The notes: generated by a model from the letters alone, not told the origin. Shown: positions 42,812 through 52,209, counted from the first letter of the stretch. The stretch is 64,000 bases of DNA from an uncultured Carboxylicivirga sp. (GCA_947503525.1 CANNEA010000001.1:620001-684000), one strand, 5' to 3'. Program-made: numbers and translations.

Positions 42812-44179
42812 ATGGATAATAAATATGATTTAGTAATTATTGGAGGAGGACCTGCTGGGTACGTAGCTGCAGAGCGAGCCGGGGCTAAAGGTCTGAAAGT
42901 GCTTCTTGCTGAAAAGAAAGAATTAGGCGGGGTATGCCTCAATGAAGGTTGTATGCCAACTAAAACATTATTGTATAGCGCCAAACTTTACGACAACGCC
43001 AAAGGCGGACAAAAGTATGGAGTTGAAGTCAAAGATCTGTCATTTAGTTTTGACAAGATGATGGCTCGTAAACAAAAAGTTGTGAAGAAATTGGTTGGTG
43101 GCGTAGGCGCCAAAATGAAACAATTTAAGGTGGAGGTTATGAATGAGTCTGCCTTTATTAAAGGTCGTACCCAACGGGGTATCGAATTATCAATACTTGA
43201 AAGAGAGGTAATTGCTTCGAACCTGTTAATTTGCACGGGTTCTGAGGCTTTTATCCCACCCATTCCCGGTGTAGAAAACAATGCTGATATTCTAACCAAT
43301 CGTGAAATACTGGAGTTGGAAAAGCAACCCAAAAAACTAATCATTATTGGAGGTGGTGTTATTGGGATGGAGTTTGCAAGTTTCTTTAATAGCCTGGAAA
43401 CCGAAGTCACCATTATTGAGATGATGGATGAGATACTTACGGGTATGGATGTTGAACAAAGTGCAATGCTTCGACAGATGTATGCTAAAAAAGGAATTGA
43501 TTTCAAGCTATCGTCCAAGGTTACTAAAGTAGAGGGGCAAACCGTAAGTTTTGAGAAGGATGGCCAAATACATTCCATTGCAGGAGATAAAATATTGGTA
43601 AGTGTTGGCAGAAAACCTGTTACCAGTGGCTTTGGATTAGAAAATCTGGGTGTTGAATTATTTAAAGGTGGTATTAAGGTTGATGATAAAATGCGAACCA
43701 ACATACCCAATGTATATGCCGCAGGCGATGTAACAGGTTTTTCTTTGTTAGCCCATACAGCCAGTCGCGAAGGCGAGGTGGTAGTGAATAATTTAACAGG
43801 TGGAGACGATGTAATGCGTTACAATGCTATACCTGGTGTGGTTTATACTAACCCTGAAATTTCCGGAGTTGGATTAACCGAAGAATTGGCCAAATCAAAA
43901 GGTATAGATGTTAGAGTCTCCAAATTACCTATGGCCTATGCCGGTCGATTTATCGCTGAAAATGAAGGTGGATCAGGCCTTTGTAAAGTGCTTGTTGGTG
44001 CTGAATATGGCGAAGTACTAGGTGTTCATATGTTGGGTAATCCATCGAGTGAAATGATATATGGAGCCTGTATGGCCATTGAAAATGAAATGACGCTTAA
44101 GGAAATGGAACAGGTTGTATTTCCACATCCAACCGTTTCAGAAATTTTTAAAGAAACCGTTTTCAGTTTCTCCCATTAA
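42812..44179 (+). CDS. lpdA: Dihydrolipoyl dehydrogenase (E3)
   Basis: 455 residues. FAD-binding GGGPAGYVAAERAG at the N-terminus, redox-active disulfide C42/C47 in GGVCLNEGCMPTKTLL, NAD-binding GGGVIGMEFASFF, and the C-terminal HPTVSE with the catalytic His-Glu pair. It reoxidises the dihydrolipoyl arm of the adjacent E2 and makes NADH. It is 3 bases after the E2 gene and 33 before E1, so it is dedicated to this complex rather than the general cell supply (inference). Confidence 0.95.
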   Translation: MDNKYDLVIIGGGPAGYVAAERAGAKGLKVLLAEKKELGGVCLNEGCMPTKTLLYSAKLYDNAKGGQKYGVEVKDLSFSFDKMMARKQKVVKKLVGGVGAKMKQFKVEVMNESAFIKGRTQRGIELSILEREVIASNLLICTGSEAFIPPIPGVENNADILTNREILELEKQPKKLIIIGGGVIGMEFASFFNSLETEVTIIEMMDEILTGMDVEQSAMLRQMYAKKGIDFKLSSKVTKVEGQTVSFEKDGQIHSIAGDKILVSVGRKPVTSGFGLENLGVELFKGGIKVDDKMRTNIPNVYAAGDVTGFSLLAHTASREGEVVVNNLTGGDDVMRYNAIPGVVYTNPEISGVGLTEELAKSKGIDVRVSKLPMAYAGRFIAENEGGSGLCKVLVGAEYGEVLGVHMLGNPSSEMIYGACMAIENEMTLKEMEQVVFPHPTVSEIFKETVFSFSH

Positions 44180-44212
44180 AAAACTCAATTGCAAACTTAA
44201 AGTTTAGAAAAA

Positions 44213-46681
44213 ATGCCAAAAACACAATTTATAGACCCAGCTAAGGTCAGACAAGCAAGTAAAATAAAATTCAAAGATATTCCGGTTAATCAATACGATA
44301 AAAGTATTGAGGAGGAGAAAGTAAACTTCACAAAGGAGCAGTTTATCGATATTTATCACGATATGGTTCTGATTCGTGAGTTCGAAACCATGTTGAATGA
44401 GATTAAGATAAAAGGCGAGTATCAAGGTGTTTCATATAATCACCCGGGACCAGCTCACTTGTCTATTGGGCAGGAATCTGCAGCTGTAGGTATGGCCTAT
44501 CATTTAGATGAAAAGGATTTTATCTTTGGATCGCACCGTTCACACGGAGAGATTTTGGCTAAAGGAATGTCTGCTATTCATAAAATGGATGACGCCGCCT
44601 TAACTGAGGTAATGAAGAATTTCTTTGATGGTACAATTTTAAAGATTGTTTCGGAAAATCATCAGGGTGATTTAAAATCATTAGCCAGACGCTTTTTAGT
44701 GTATGGAACATTGGCTGAAGTATTTGCCCGTGAAACCGGTTTTAATAAAGGTTTAGGAGGTTCTATGCATGCTTTTTTCACTCCATTTGGTGTATATCCG
44801 AATAATGCTATTGTTGGAGGATCGGGTGATATCGCTGTTGGTGCCGCCTTGTATAAGAAAGTGAATCAGAAAGATGGTATTGTAGTGGCCAATATTGGTG
44901 ACGCATCCATGGCTTGTGGTCCTGTATGGGAAGGTTTATCATTCGCTTCTATGGATCAGTTTGAGCAACTTTGGGAAGGTGCCTATAAAGGTGGTTTGCC
45001 AATCATCTTCAATATCATGAATAACCAGTATGGTATGGGTGGTCAAACGTGTGGAGAAACCATGGGTTACGATATTGCAGCCCGTATTGGTGCAGGTGTT
45101 AATCGTGATAGTATGCACGCTGAGCGTGTTGATGGATATAATCCGTTGGCCGTAATTGATGCTTATAAGCGTAAAATGGAATTGCTGAAGGATAAGAAAG
45201 GACCGGTTTTATTGGATGTTCTTACTTATCGTTACAGTGGTCACTCTCCATCAGATGCATCTTCATACAGAAGTAAAGAAGAAGTGGAAGCCTGGGAAAA
45301 TCAGGATTGTATTACTTCATATGCTAAAGAGCTGCTTGCTGCCGGAATACTAAGTAATGATGAATTGGAAGCTATTAAAGCAGATGTTACTGAGTTGATG
45401 AAATACTCAATGACCTTGGCTATCGATGATGAAGTATCACCACGAATGGATTTAGTAAAACATCCTGAAATCATTGGAGAAATGATGTTTTCTGAGGGAA
45501 GTGTTGATAAGATGGAAGATCGTCCGGTTGAAGTCAATCATCCAATGGAAGAGAATCCAAGAGTTAAGCAAATTGCCAAGAAAGAGCGCTTTGCTTTTGA
45601 CTCAAAAGGCAAGCCTTTCTCCAAGATTAAGCAATACCAATTACGCGATGGTTTATTTGAAGCCATAGTGGATCGATTCTATAAAGATCCAACCTTAGTG
45701 GCTTATGGTGAAGAAAACCGTGATTGGGGTGGTGCATTTGCAGTGTATCGCGGCTTAACAGAAGCCTTACCATATCAGCGCTTATTTAACTCGCCTATCT
45801 CAGAAGCATCTATTATAGGAACCGCCATTGGTTATGCCATGTGTGGTGGTCGTGTTATTCCTGAGATCATGTATTGTGATTTCTTGGGACGCTGTGGTGA
45901 TGAGGTGTTTAACCAATTGCCAAAATGGCAAGCCATGTCGGGTAATGTTATAAAAATGCCGGTGGTAATTCGAGTATCGGTTGGCTCAAAATATGGAGCC
46001 CAGCATTCACAGGATTGGTCATCATTGGTGGCACATATTCCTGGTTTAAAGGTGTGTTTCCCGGCTACCCCTTTTGATGCCAAAGGTTTGATGAATACGG
46101 CGCTACAAGGAACCGATCCGGTTATATTCTTTGAGAGTCAACGCATTTATGATATAGGAGAGCAATTTCATGATGGTGGTGTACCTGAAGAATACTATGA
46201 AATTCCATTTGGTGAGCCTGACGTAAAGCTCGAAGGAAAAGACATTACTATTCTTTCTATTGGAGCAACTGTGTATCGTGCTCTAGAAGCAGCTAAAGAG
46301 TTGGAAGAAAAGTATGGTATGTCGGCCGAAGTAATTGACGCCCGATCGATTGTTCCATTTAATTATGAGCCTGTAATTGAAAGTTTGAAAAAGACTGGTC
46401 GCATTGTTTTAACCAGTGATGCCAACGAAAGAGGTTCATTCTTAAAAGATATGGCTCAGCGTATTACTGAGTTGGCTTTCGACGAATTGGATGCACCTCC
46501 GGTTGTAGTTGGATCGCGTAACTGGATTACGCCAGCTTACGAATTAGAAGATTATTTCTTCCCTACTAAAGAGTGGTTAATTGATGCTATTCATGAGAAA
46601 ATAGTTCCATTGAATGGACACACAGTACTTAATAATTTCACCAATGCTGAAATTATACGACGAAGTAAATTAGGAATATAG
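44213..46681 (+). CDS. Fused E1 alpha/beta thiamine-diphosphate dehydrogenase
   Basis: 822 residues. The alpha half (about 40-450) contains GSHRSHGEILAKGM, GGSMHAFF and the ThDP region; the beta half (about 480-815) contains LVAYGEENRDWGGAF, NSPISEASIIGTAIGYAM and SVGSKYGAQHSQDWSS. The ThDP motif is atypical: GDAS at residue 229 instead of GDGS, with 38 rather than about 26 residues before the closing NN. GGSMHAFF resembles acetoin dehydrogenases more than pyruvate dehydrogenases. It should decarboxylate a 2-oxoacid or cleave an acyloin and pass the acyl group to E2. The true substrate is unknown and probably sugar-derived. Confidence 0.85.
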   Translation: MPKTQFIDPAKVRQASKIKFKDIPVNQYDKSIEEEKVNFTKEQFIDIYHDMVLIREFETMLNEIKIKGEYQGVSYNHPGPAHLSIGQESAAVGMAYHLDEKDFIFGSHRSHGEILAKGMSAIHKMDDAALTEVMKNFFDGTILKIVSENHQGDLKSLARRFLVYGTLAEVFARETGFNKGLGGSMHAFFTPFGVYPNNAIVGGSGDIAVGAALYKKVNQKDGIVVANIGDASMACGPVWEGLSFASMDQFEQLWEGAYKGGLPIIFNIMNNQYGMGGQTCGETMGYDIAARIGAGVNRDSMHAERVDGYNPLAVIDAYKRKMELLKDKKGPVLLDVLTYRYSGHSPSDASSYRSKEEVEAWENQDCITSYAKELLAAGILSNDELEAIKADVTELMKYSMTLAIDDEVSPRMDLVKHPEIIGEMMFSEGSVDKMEDRPVEVNHPMEENPRVKQIAKKERFAFDSKGKPFSKIKQYQLRDGLFEAIVDRFYKDPTLVAYGEENRDWGGAFAVYRGLTEALPYQRLFNSPISEASIIGTAIGYAMCGGRVIPEIMYCDFLGRCGDEVFNQLPKWQAMSGNVIKMPVVIRVSVGSKYGAQHSQDWSSLVAHIPGLKVCFPATPFDAKGLMNTALQGTDPVIFFESQRIYDIGEQFHDGGVPEEYYEIPFGEPDVKLEGKDITILSIGATVYRALEAAKELEEKYGMSAEVIDARSIVPFNYEPVIESLKKTGRIVLTSDANERGSFLKDMAQRITELAFDELDAPPVVVGSRNWITPAYELEDYFFPTKEWLIDAIHEKIVPLNGHTVLNNFTNAEIIRRSKLGI

Positions 46682-46693
46682 GAAGCTATCCAT

Positions 46694-47908
46694 ATGAAAT
46701 TTATCGAATTTTTTAAAAACTTTGACCCTGCTCACACTTCTGGTGAGCAGGTGTTAAAAGTAAATAACCATTTACACACACCTTATTCATTCAGTGCATT
46801 TTCATCTGTTACTGAAGCCTTGGATCAATCTCTTGAGGAGGGCGTAAAGGTAGTTGGTGTTAATGATTTCTTTAGTTTTAACGCTTATGCTGAATGGTGT
46901 GAGGGTGCTTTTAAGCGAGCTATTTTTCCTTTGTTTAACGTCGAATTTATAGGATTAAATGAGGCTTTTCAGAAAGATGGCCTCAAAGTAAATGATCCGG
47001 GCAACCCGGGAAGAACCTACTTTAGTGGGAAGGGATTGGCCTATCCTTTGGTGCTTTCTGAAGCAACATTAAATAAAGTCAACCGACTGGTTGAAAATGC
47101 GAATGGCTATGTGCAAAAAATGACCGAAAAGGTTAATACACTACTTGAACAAAAGCATTTTGGTTTTCGACTTTCTTTTGAAACGATTAATGCCGAATTA
47201 GCCAATGGGCAAGTGCGTGAACGCCATTTGGCTCGAGCCATCAGACAATTAGCTGAAAAGCATTATAATGATCCTAATCGTCTCCTTAATTTCTATCTTG
47301 AACTATTGGATGTTAAAGGCCTTTCTTCAAAACTGGATGATGAAGCTGGCATTGAGAACGAGATACGTAATGCACTGTTAAAAGCTGGTAAAGCCGCATA
47401 TATTGAAGAGGATGCCGAAGGTTTTTTAAGTGTTGATGATATTCGCTCCATCATTATTGAAGCAGGCGGTTTGCCAACATATCCCTTCTTAGCCGATGCG
47501 GTTAAAGGTTTTACCGATTTTGAACGGGATAAAGCCAAAGTAGCATCCTTGTTAAAGGATATGGGTATATGGTCTGTTGAGTTTATACCCACACGAAACG
47601 AGTTAAGTGAACTAAAGGAATACGCTAAGTATTTATTCGATCAAGGATTTGTGGTGAGTTTTGGAACTGAGCATAACAGCCCGGGTAAACAGCCCATTGA
47701 AGTGAAAGCCAAAGGTAGTGTTAATCTGGATAGTGAGTTAATGAAAATTAACTATGAAGGGGCTTGTATTACCGCTGCCCATCAATACCTTTTTGCTAAT
47801 GATGGCATTGGTATTTTGGATGCTGATGGTCATTTTAATAGCAATAAGCGAGCAAAATACTATGAATTAGGAAATAAGCTCATTCAATACGTAACGAATA
47901 AAAAATAG
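46694..47908 (+). CDS. PHP-domain metal-dependent hydrolase
   Basis: 404 residues. The N-terminal metal site is NNHLHTPYSFSAF (H26 and H28), followed by VGVNDFF, and late in the protein FGTEHNSPG, all in the PHP (polymerase and histidinol phosphatase) pattern. The insert at about 120-240 is helical and unassigned. PHP enzymes hydrolyse phosphoesters such as histidinol phosphate; here the operon context suggests a sugar phosphate. It is 12 bases after E1 and 4 before the SDR gene. Confidence 0.8.
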   Translation: MKFIEFFKNFDPAHTSGEQVLKVNNHLHTPYSFSAFSSVTEALDQSLEEGVKVVGVNDFFSFNAYAEWCEGAFKRAIFPLFNVEFIGLNEAFQKDGLKVNDPGNPGRTYFSGKGLAYPLVLSEATLNKVNRLVENANGYVQKMTEKVNTLLEQKHFGFRLSFETINAELANGQVRERHLARAIRQLAEKHYNDPNRLLNFYLELLDVKGLSSKLDDEAGIENEIRNALLKAGKAAYIEEDAEGFLSVDDIRSIIIEAGGLPTYPFLADAVKGFTDFERDKAKVASLLKDMGIWSVEFIPTRNELSELKEYAKYLFDQGFVVSFGTEHNSPGKQPIEVKAKGSVNLDSELMKINYEGACITAAHQYLFANDGIGILDADGHFNSNKRAKYYELGNKLIQYVTNKK

Positions 47909-47912
47909 TCCA

Positions 47913-49025
47913 ATGGATTTTATTGATATAATACCAATCGTCAGAATGTTGTTTTCAACAAAGAGCTTGGTAAGTGTAACTAATTTAGTAAGTACAGAAA
48001 CCAAGTCGTTTGAAACGATTGATGCGATCAAAGCTGAGGGTTTTGAACTTTCGGATCGTGAATGTATTTATCTTGATGGTACAGTCGCTAAGAAACAATT
48101 GTTATTGAACCTTAAGGAAAGCATTAAAGGTGGAGTAAAGGCTGCTATTATCAAAGGGCATGGAGCAATTGTTTCCAACGAATTTACCGGAGGAAGCAAC
48201 GCGGAGGTAGCCGGACGAATCATTATCGTCACTGGCGGAGCTCAAGGTTTTGGTGGTGGAGTTGCCGAAGAGTTATTCGATAAAGGTGCTCATGTAGTAA
48301 TTGCAGACTTAAACGAGGAAGTTGGTCAGCAAATGGCTGATAAGCTAAACTCAAAGGGTTTAACGAATCGTGCTGTTTTTGTAAAAGTTAACGTGGGCGA
48401 TTCTGAGTCGGTTAAAACTCTGGTTGAACAGACAGTTCTGCAATTAGGTGGGGTGGATGCCATTATCAGCAATGCAGGAATACTTCGTGCCGGCGGATTA
48501 GATGAAATGGACCCGGATACTTTTGACTTAATGACTAAAGTTAACTATGCTGGGTATTTCTATTGTGCCAAGCATGCATCACGCATTATGAAACTTCAGT
48601 CTGAAGTTTGCAGTGATCACTTTATGGATATCATTCAAATTAATTCAAAATCGGGCTTGAAAGGTAGTAATCGCAATTTTGCCTATGCCGGGGGTAAATT
48701 TGGAGGTATTGGATTGACGCAATCATTTGCTTTAGAATTGATGCCGAATAACATTAAAGTGAACTCAATTTGTCCTGGTAACTTTTTTGATGGACCTTTG
48801 TGGAGCGATCCTGAGAAGGGTTTATTTGTTCAGTATTTGAATGCAGGTAAAGTTCCAGGTGCAAAAACAGTAAGTGATGTGCAGGCATTTTACGAAAAAC
48901 AAGTTCCGGCCGGTCGAGGTTGCCGCGTTAATGATGTCACTAAGGCCATTCTTTATGTTATTGATCAGGATTATGAAACAGGCCAGGCCATTCCTGTTAC
49001 CGGAGGTCAGGAGATGTTGAAATAA
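47913..49025 (+). CDS. SDR dehydrogenase, sorbitol-6-phosphate 2-dehydrogenase-like
   Basis: 370 residues, longer than the roughly 260 of SrlD. Residues 1-100 are an extra N-terminal part of unknown type (it contains IKGHGAIVSNEFTGG). From about 103 comes a classical SDR: TGGAQGFGGGVAEELF, NAGILRAGG and the pair Y258/K262 in YAGGKFGG. GNFFDGPLWSDPEKGLFVQYL is typical of the SrlD/SorD group, which oxidises glucitol-6-phosphate to fructose-6-phosphate. With the SorE-like gene next, a two-step keto shift on a sugar phosphate is plausible. Confidence 0.8.
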   Translation: MDFIDIIPIVRMLFSTKSLVSVTNLVSTETKSFETIDAIKAEGFELSDRECIYLDGTVAKKQLLLNLKESIKGGVKAAIIKGHGAIVSNEFTGGSNAEVAGRIIIVTGGAQGFGGGVAEELFDKGAHVVIADLNEEVGQQMADKLNSKGLTNRAVFVKVNVGDSESVKTLVEQTVLQLGGVDAIISNAGILRAGGLDEMDPDTFDLMTKVNYAGYFYCAKHASRIMKLQSEVCSDHFMDIIQINSKSGLKGSNRNFAYAGGKFGGIGLTQSFALELMPNNIKVNSICPGNFFDGPLWSDPEKGLFVQYLNAGKVPGAKTVSDVQAFYEKQVPAGRGCRVNDVTKAILYVIDQDYETGQAIPVTGGQEMLK

Positions 49026-49119
49026 AAGAAATAAATAAGTACAATTTACAATTTTAGATGGAAGATAAATGAGTAGGTGAAGTTTATATGATAAGATAGC
49101 TATTTGCAAGTTATGTAAA

Positions 49120-49127
49120 TAGTTTTG
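49120..49127 (+). promoter_or_regulatory. Possible internal promoter before the SorE-like gene
   Basis: TAGTTTTG fits TAnnTTTG and follows an inverted repeat CTATTTGC/GTAAATAG whose right arm overlaps it. The 137-base gap is much larger than others in this operon. No good -33 element is seen. Confidence 0.35.
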
Positions 49128-49162
49128 ATACTCATTTTCTTACATCTTGATACTTAGAAAAT

Positions 49163-50443
49163 ATGAAAACAAAAGCTGTACGATTATACGGAAAAAAGGA
49201 CCTTCGCATAGAAGAATTTGAATTGCCACAAATTGGTAAGGATGAAATTTTGGCAAAAGTGGTTACGGATAGTTTGTGTATGTCGAGTTATAAGGCGGCT
49301 AATCAAGCGAGTGATCATAAGCGAGTTCCTAATGATATTGCTGAAAATCCAATAATAATAGGTCATGAGTTTGCTGGTGAAATAGTAGAGGTAGGAGCAA
49401 ATTGGACCAATAAGTTTAAGGCTGGTCAGAAGTTTTCCATTCAACCTGCTATTTATTACGAAGAAGGCCCGGTAGGTGTTTTAAGTGCACCAGGTTATTC
49501 GTATCAGCACATTGGTGGAGATGCTACATATGTGATCATCCCCAAAGATGTTTTGGTGCAGGATTGCCTTTTAGCTTATGAAGGACCTGGTTTTTATCCG
49601 GCATCTCTGGCTGAGCCATTAAGCTGCGTTATCGGTGCCATGCATGCCAACTATCACACAAAAGCGGGTAGCTACGTGCATGATATGGAAATTGTAGATT
49701 GTGGAAAAATGGCAATATTAGCTGGTGTTGGCCCAATGGGTTTAGCTGCCATTAATTATGCGCTTCGTCGTGAAGATCGAAAACCATCATTAATGGTTGT
49801 AACAGACATTGATCAAACGCGTTTAGATAGGGCGGCAAGCCTGTATACAGTTGAATTTGCTGCCTCTAAAGGAATTGATTTACGTTATGTCAATACCGCT
49901 GAAATGGATGATGCAGTTGCTGGTTTGCGTGAAATTACTGGTGGCGAAGGGTATAATGACGTATTTGTGTTTGCCCCGGTTGCGCCGGTAGTTGAGCAAG
50001 GCGATGCGATTTTAGGTTTTGATGGATGTTTAAATTTCTTTGCTGGACCATCCAATACAGAGTTTTCTGCTAAAATGAATTTTTACAATGTGCATTATGC
50101 ATACACTCATATAGTTGGTACTTCGGGAGGAAATACTTACGACATGAAAGAGGCATTAGATATTATGACCAAAGGACTTGATCCGGCAGGCTTAGTTACG
50201 CATATTGGAGGTTTGAATGTGGTGCCGGAAGCAACTTTGGATTTACCTAATATTCCAGGAGGTAAGAAATTGATCTACCCTCATGTGGAAATGCCTCTAA
50301 CTTCAATTTCAGAGTTTAAAAAGCTTGGAGAGAATAATCCGGTTTATGCCGAATTGCACGATATTTGCGAGAAAAGTAAAGGCTTATGGTCGGTAGAGGC
50401 TGAGAGTTATTTGCTTGCCAATGCTGATAAATTAAATTACTAA
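49163..50443 (+). CDS. Zinc-type dehydrogenase, L-sorbose-1-phosphate reductase-like
   Basis: 426 residues of the medium-chain alcohol dehydrogenase type. Start KAVRLYGKKDLRIEEFELP, ligands in SLCMSSYKAA and GHEFAGEIVEVG, and a Rossmann turn AGVGPMGLAAINYAL. The order and length fit SorE, which reduces L-sorbose-1-phosphate to glucitol-6-phosphate. The neighbouring SrlD-like SDR would then give fructose-6-phosphate, and the FSA-like gene (10 bases downstream) could cleave it. The real substrate may be another ketose phosphate. Identification is by remembered family pattern, so moderate. Confidence 0.72.
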   Translation: MKTKAVRLYGKKDLRIEEFELPQIGKDEILAKVVTDSLCMSSYKAANQASDHKRVPNDIAENPIIIGHEFAGEIVEVGANWTNKFKAGQKFSIQPAIYYEEGPVGVLSAPGYSYQHIGGDATYVIIPKDVLVQDCLLAYEGPGFYPASLAEPLSCVIGAMHANYHTKAGSYVHDMEIVDCGKMAILAGVGPMGLAAINYALRREDRKPSLMVVTDIDQTRLDRAASLYTVEFAASKGIDLRYVNTAEMDDAVAGLREITGGEGYNDVFVFAPVAPVVEQGDAILGFDGCLNFFAGPSNTEFSAKMNFYNVHYAYTHIVGTSGGNTYDMKEALDIMTKGLDPAGLVTHIGGLNVVPEATLDLPNIPGGKKLIYPHVEMPLTSISEFKKLGENNPVYAELHDICEKSKGLWSVEAESYLLANADKLNY

Positions 50444-50453
50444 TATAATAAAT

Positions 50454-51119
50454 ATGTTGTATTTAGCAGATACTGCGGAAGTTGAGGAATTGAAAAAGTT
50501 GTTTTATTACTTTCCTATTGAGGGGGTAACAACTAATCCAACCATTATTGCTCAGGCTAAAAAGCCAATGTCGGTTATTTTGCCTGAGTTGATTGATATT
50601 GTGGGAGACAAGATGCTTCATGTGCAAATGATCAGCTCCAAAGCTGAAGATATGCTTCGAGAGGCAAAAGCTTATAAAAGCAAATATAGTTTGGGCGATA
50701 ATTATTTTGCCAAGATACCGGTAACTGAGGAGGGCTATAAGGCCATGGCCATGATAAAAGAAGCAGGGATTAATGTAACAGCAACTGCCATTTTTACTCA
50801 GCAACAAGCCCTTGTAGCAGCACGTGCCGGCGCTGATTGGGTTGCGCCATATGTCAATCGTTTGGATAATATTTCGTCACATGGAATTGAGGTAGTTGGA
50901 AATATTGTTGAAAACATTGAACGTTTTGGGTTAAATACTAAAGTTCTTGCAGCAAGTTTTAAAACGGTCGATCAGGTGCATCGTGTGAGCATGATGGGTA
51001 GTCAGGCGGCCACCATCAACTTTGAAATACTTGAACGATTACGCAGCCATCCTATGACAGATATGAGTGTAGAGTGGTTTGAAAAGGATGCTGAGGGCTT
51101 GTATGATATAGAATTTTAA
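50454..51119 (+). CDS. Fructose-6-phosphate aldolase/transaldolase-like (FSA)
   Basis: 221 residues, the FSA length. Conserved active-site residues: D6, T26 in GVTTNPTI, Q58 in HVQMIS, Schiff-base K87 in FAKIPVTEEG and Y133 in APYVNRLD. Gln rather than Glu at position 58 and Tyr at 133 favour aldolase over transaldolase activity. FSA splits fructose-6-phosphate into dihydroxyacetone and glyceraldehyde-3-phosphate. It is last in the operon and converges with the AraC gene. It might also act on a deoxy-ketose phosphate from fucose breakdown, but that is conjecture. Confidence 0.88.
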   Translation: MLYLADTAEVEELKKLFYYFPIEGVTTNPTIIAQAKKPMSVILPELIDIVGDKMLHVQMISSKAEDMLREAKAYKSKYSLGDNYFAKIPVTEEGYKAMAMIKEAGINVTATAIFTQQQALVAARAGADWVAPYVNRLDNISSHGIEVVGNIVENIERFGLNTKVLAASFKTVDQVHRVSMMGSQAATINFEILERLRSHPMTDMSVEWFEKDAEGLYDIEF

Positions 51120-51144
51120 TTACACAGTAGATTATACTTCAAAC

Positions 51145-51182
51145 AAAAACATTCACAGTTAACGAATTGTGGATGTTTTTTT
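51145..51182. terminator. Bidirectional terminator between FSA and AraC genes
   Basis: A stem of about 12-13 pairs between AAAAACATTCACA and TGTGGATGTTTTT with T runs on both strands. It sits in the 69-base gap between the stop codons of the two convergent genes. Confidence 0.82.
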
Positions 51183-51188
51183 ATGCCC

Positions 51189-52094
51189 TTACATCCCAAA
51201 ATCTTTTCTATACTTCGCAGGCGATAAGCCTGTAATTTGTTTAAATATTCTTGAGAAGTGATAACGGTCGGCAAATCCTGTCTGAGCTGCAACCTGATCA
51301 ATTGAGAAACTGGAGTGGTGAAGTAGTATACAAGCCTGATCAATTCTTTTCTTCTTCACGTACTTTTGAGGAGAAATGTTTATTTCATCCACAAACAGTC
51401 TGGTAAAAGCATTTGTTGCCATTTGGGCTTGTACAGCCAATTTAGGGTTACTTAAATCAGTGTCAATTTTGTTTTCAATCAGGTTTAATACTTTCAAAAT
51501 TCGTGTGTCCTTTGTTATTATATTCCAACGCTCTTCAGGTAATTCTGATAATAGGTCGCTTATCAAAGACTGAATGGAAAGACTGGTATAGAAGCTAAAC
51601 TTGGAATGCTCGTAATTGAGGTGTTGCTTAATAATTTGAAGTTTGTCTTTTAAATGATCGGTTATTTTATACTCAAATACACCTGAAGAGACATTGTCAT
51701 AAGGCATGCCAATATTAAAATGGATAAATAAGTGGAGAATGTATGGATCTATTGAGATAGTGCTTTTGTCAAGGCCAGAACTAACTCTTCCGCCTTTTAA
51801 TGAATAACCTTGTTCCGGTATTTGATGGTCATACAGGCGTGTGGCGTATGAAGTATTAGGGGCGATCATGATAATCTTATCCGGAGTTAAGTCAAACTCT
51901 TTTCCATTATAGAGTATCACAGCACCTTTATAACTATTGTGATAAATTCTCCAATAGGGAAAGGACAGTTCTTTAAATTCCCATTTCTGCAACCACCAAT
52001 ATCTACAACAATGAATATCGATATTGTAATTAGGAAAAACCTGTATAATATCTGAAGGATCGCCTTTATCTGGAATTTTTTTATTCGTGTTCAT
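51189..52094 (-). CDS. AraC-family regulator, likely of fucose genes
   Basis: 301 residues from the ATG at 52094; a 15-residue longer start exists upstream but lies in the A/T-rich promoter zone. The N-terminal part (about 15-170) is a cupin-like sensor (LYNGKEFDLTPDKIIMIAPN). The C-terminal 100 residues are the AraC double HTH (LSNPKLAVQAQMATNAFTRL, FADRYHFSRIFKQITG). It is divergent from fucI, with direct repeats TTCATG in between, so it is probably the fucose activator (inference). Confidence 0.88.
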   Translation of the reverse strand: MNTNKKIPDKGDPSDIIQVFPNYNIDIHCCRYWWLQKWEFKELSFPYWRIYHNSYKGAVILYNGKEFDLTPDKIIMIAPNTSYATRLYDHQIPEQGYSLKGGRVSSGLDKSTISIDPYILHLFIHFNIGMPYDNVSSGVFEYKITDHLKDKLQIIKQHLNYEHSKFSFYTSLSIQSLISDLLSELPEERWNIITKDTRILKVLNLIENKIDTDLSNPKLAVQAQMATNAFTRLFVDEINISPQKYVKKKRIDQACILLHHSSFSIDQVAAQTGFADRYHFSRIFKQITGLSPAKYRKDFGM

Positions 52095-52139
52095 TTTCGC
52101 ATTGTGTGAAATAGATACAAATATAGTGAAATTGAACAT

Positions 52140-52169
52140 TTCATGATCTATGTATTCATGTCACTTTTG
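52140..52169. promoter_or_regulatory. Candidate AraC-type site and fucI promoter
   Basis: Direct repeats TTCATG at 52140-52145 and 52155-52160 (15-base period) precede CACTTTTG at 52162-52169, one base off TAnnTTTG. The order (repeats just upstream of a weak -7 box) fits an AraC-type activator. Confidence 0.45.
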
Positions 52170-52209
52170 TGTAAAGAATTTAATAATAGTATAACAAAGC
52201 AAAAATACG

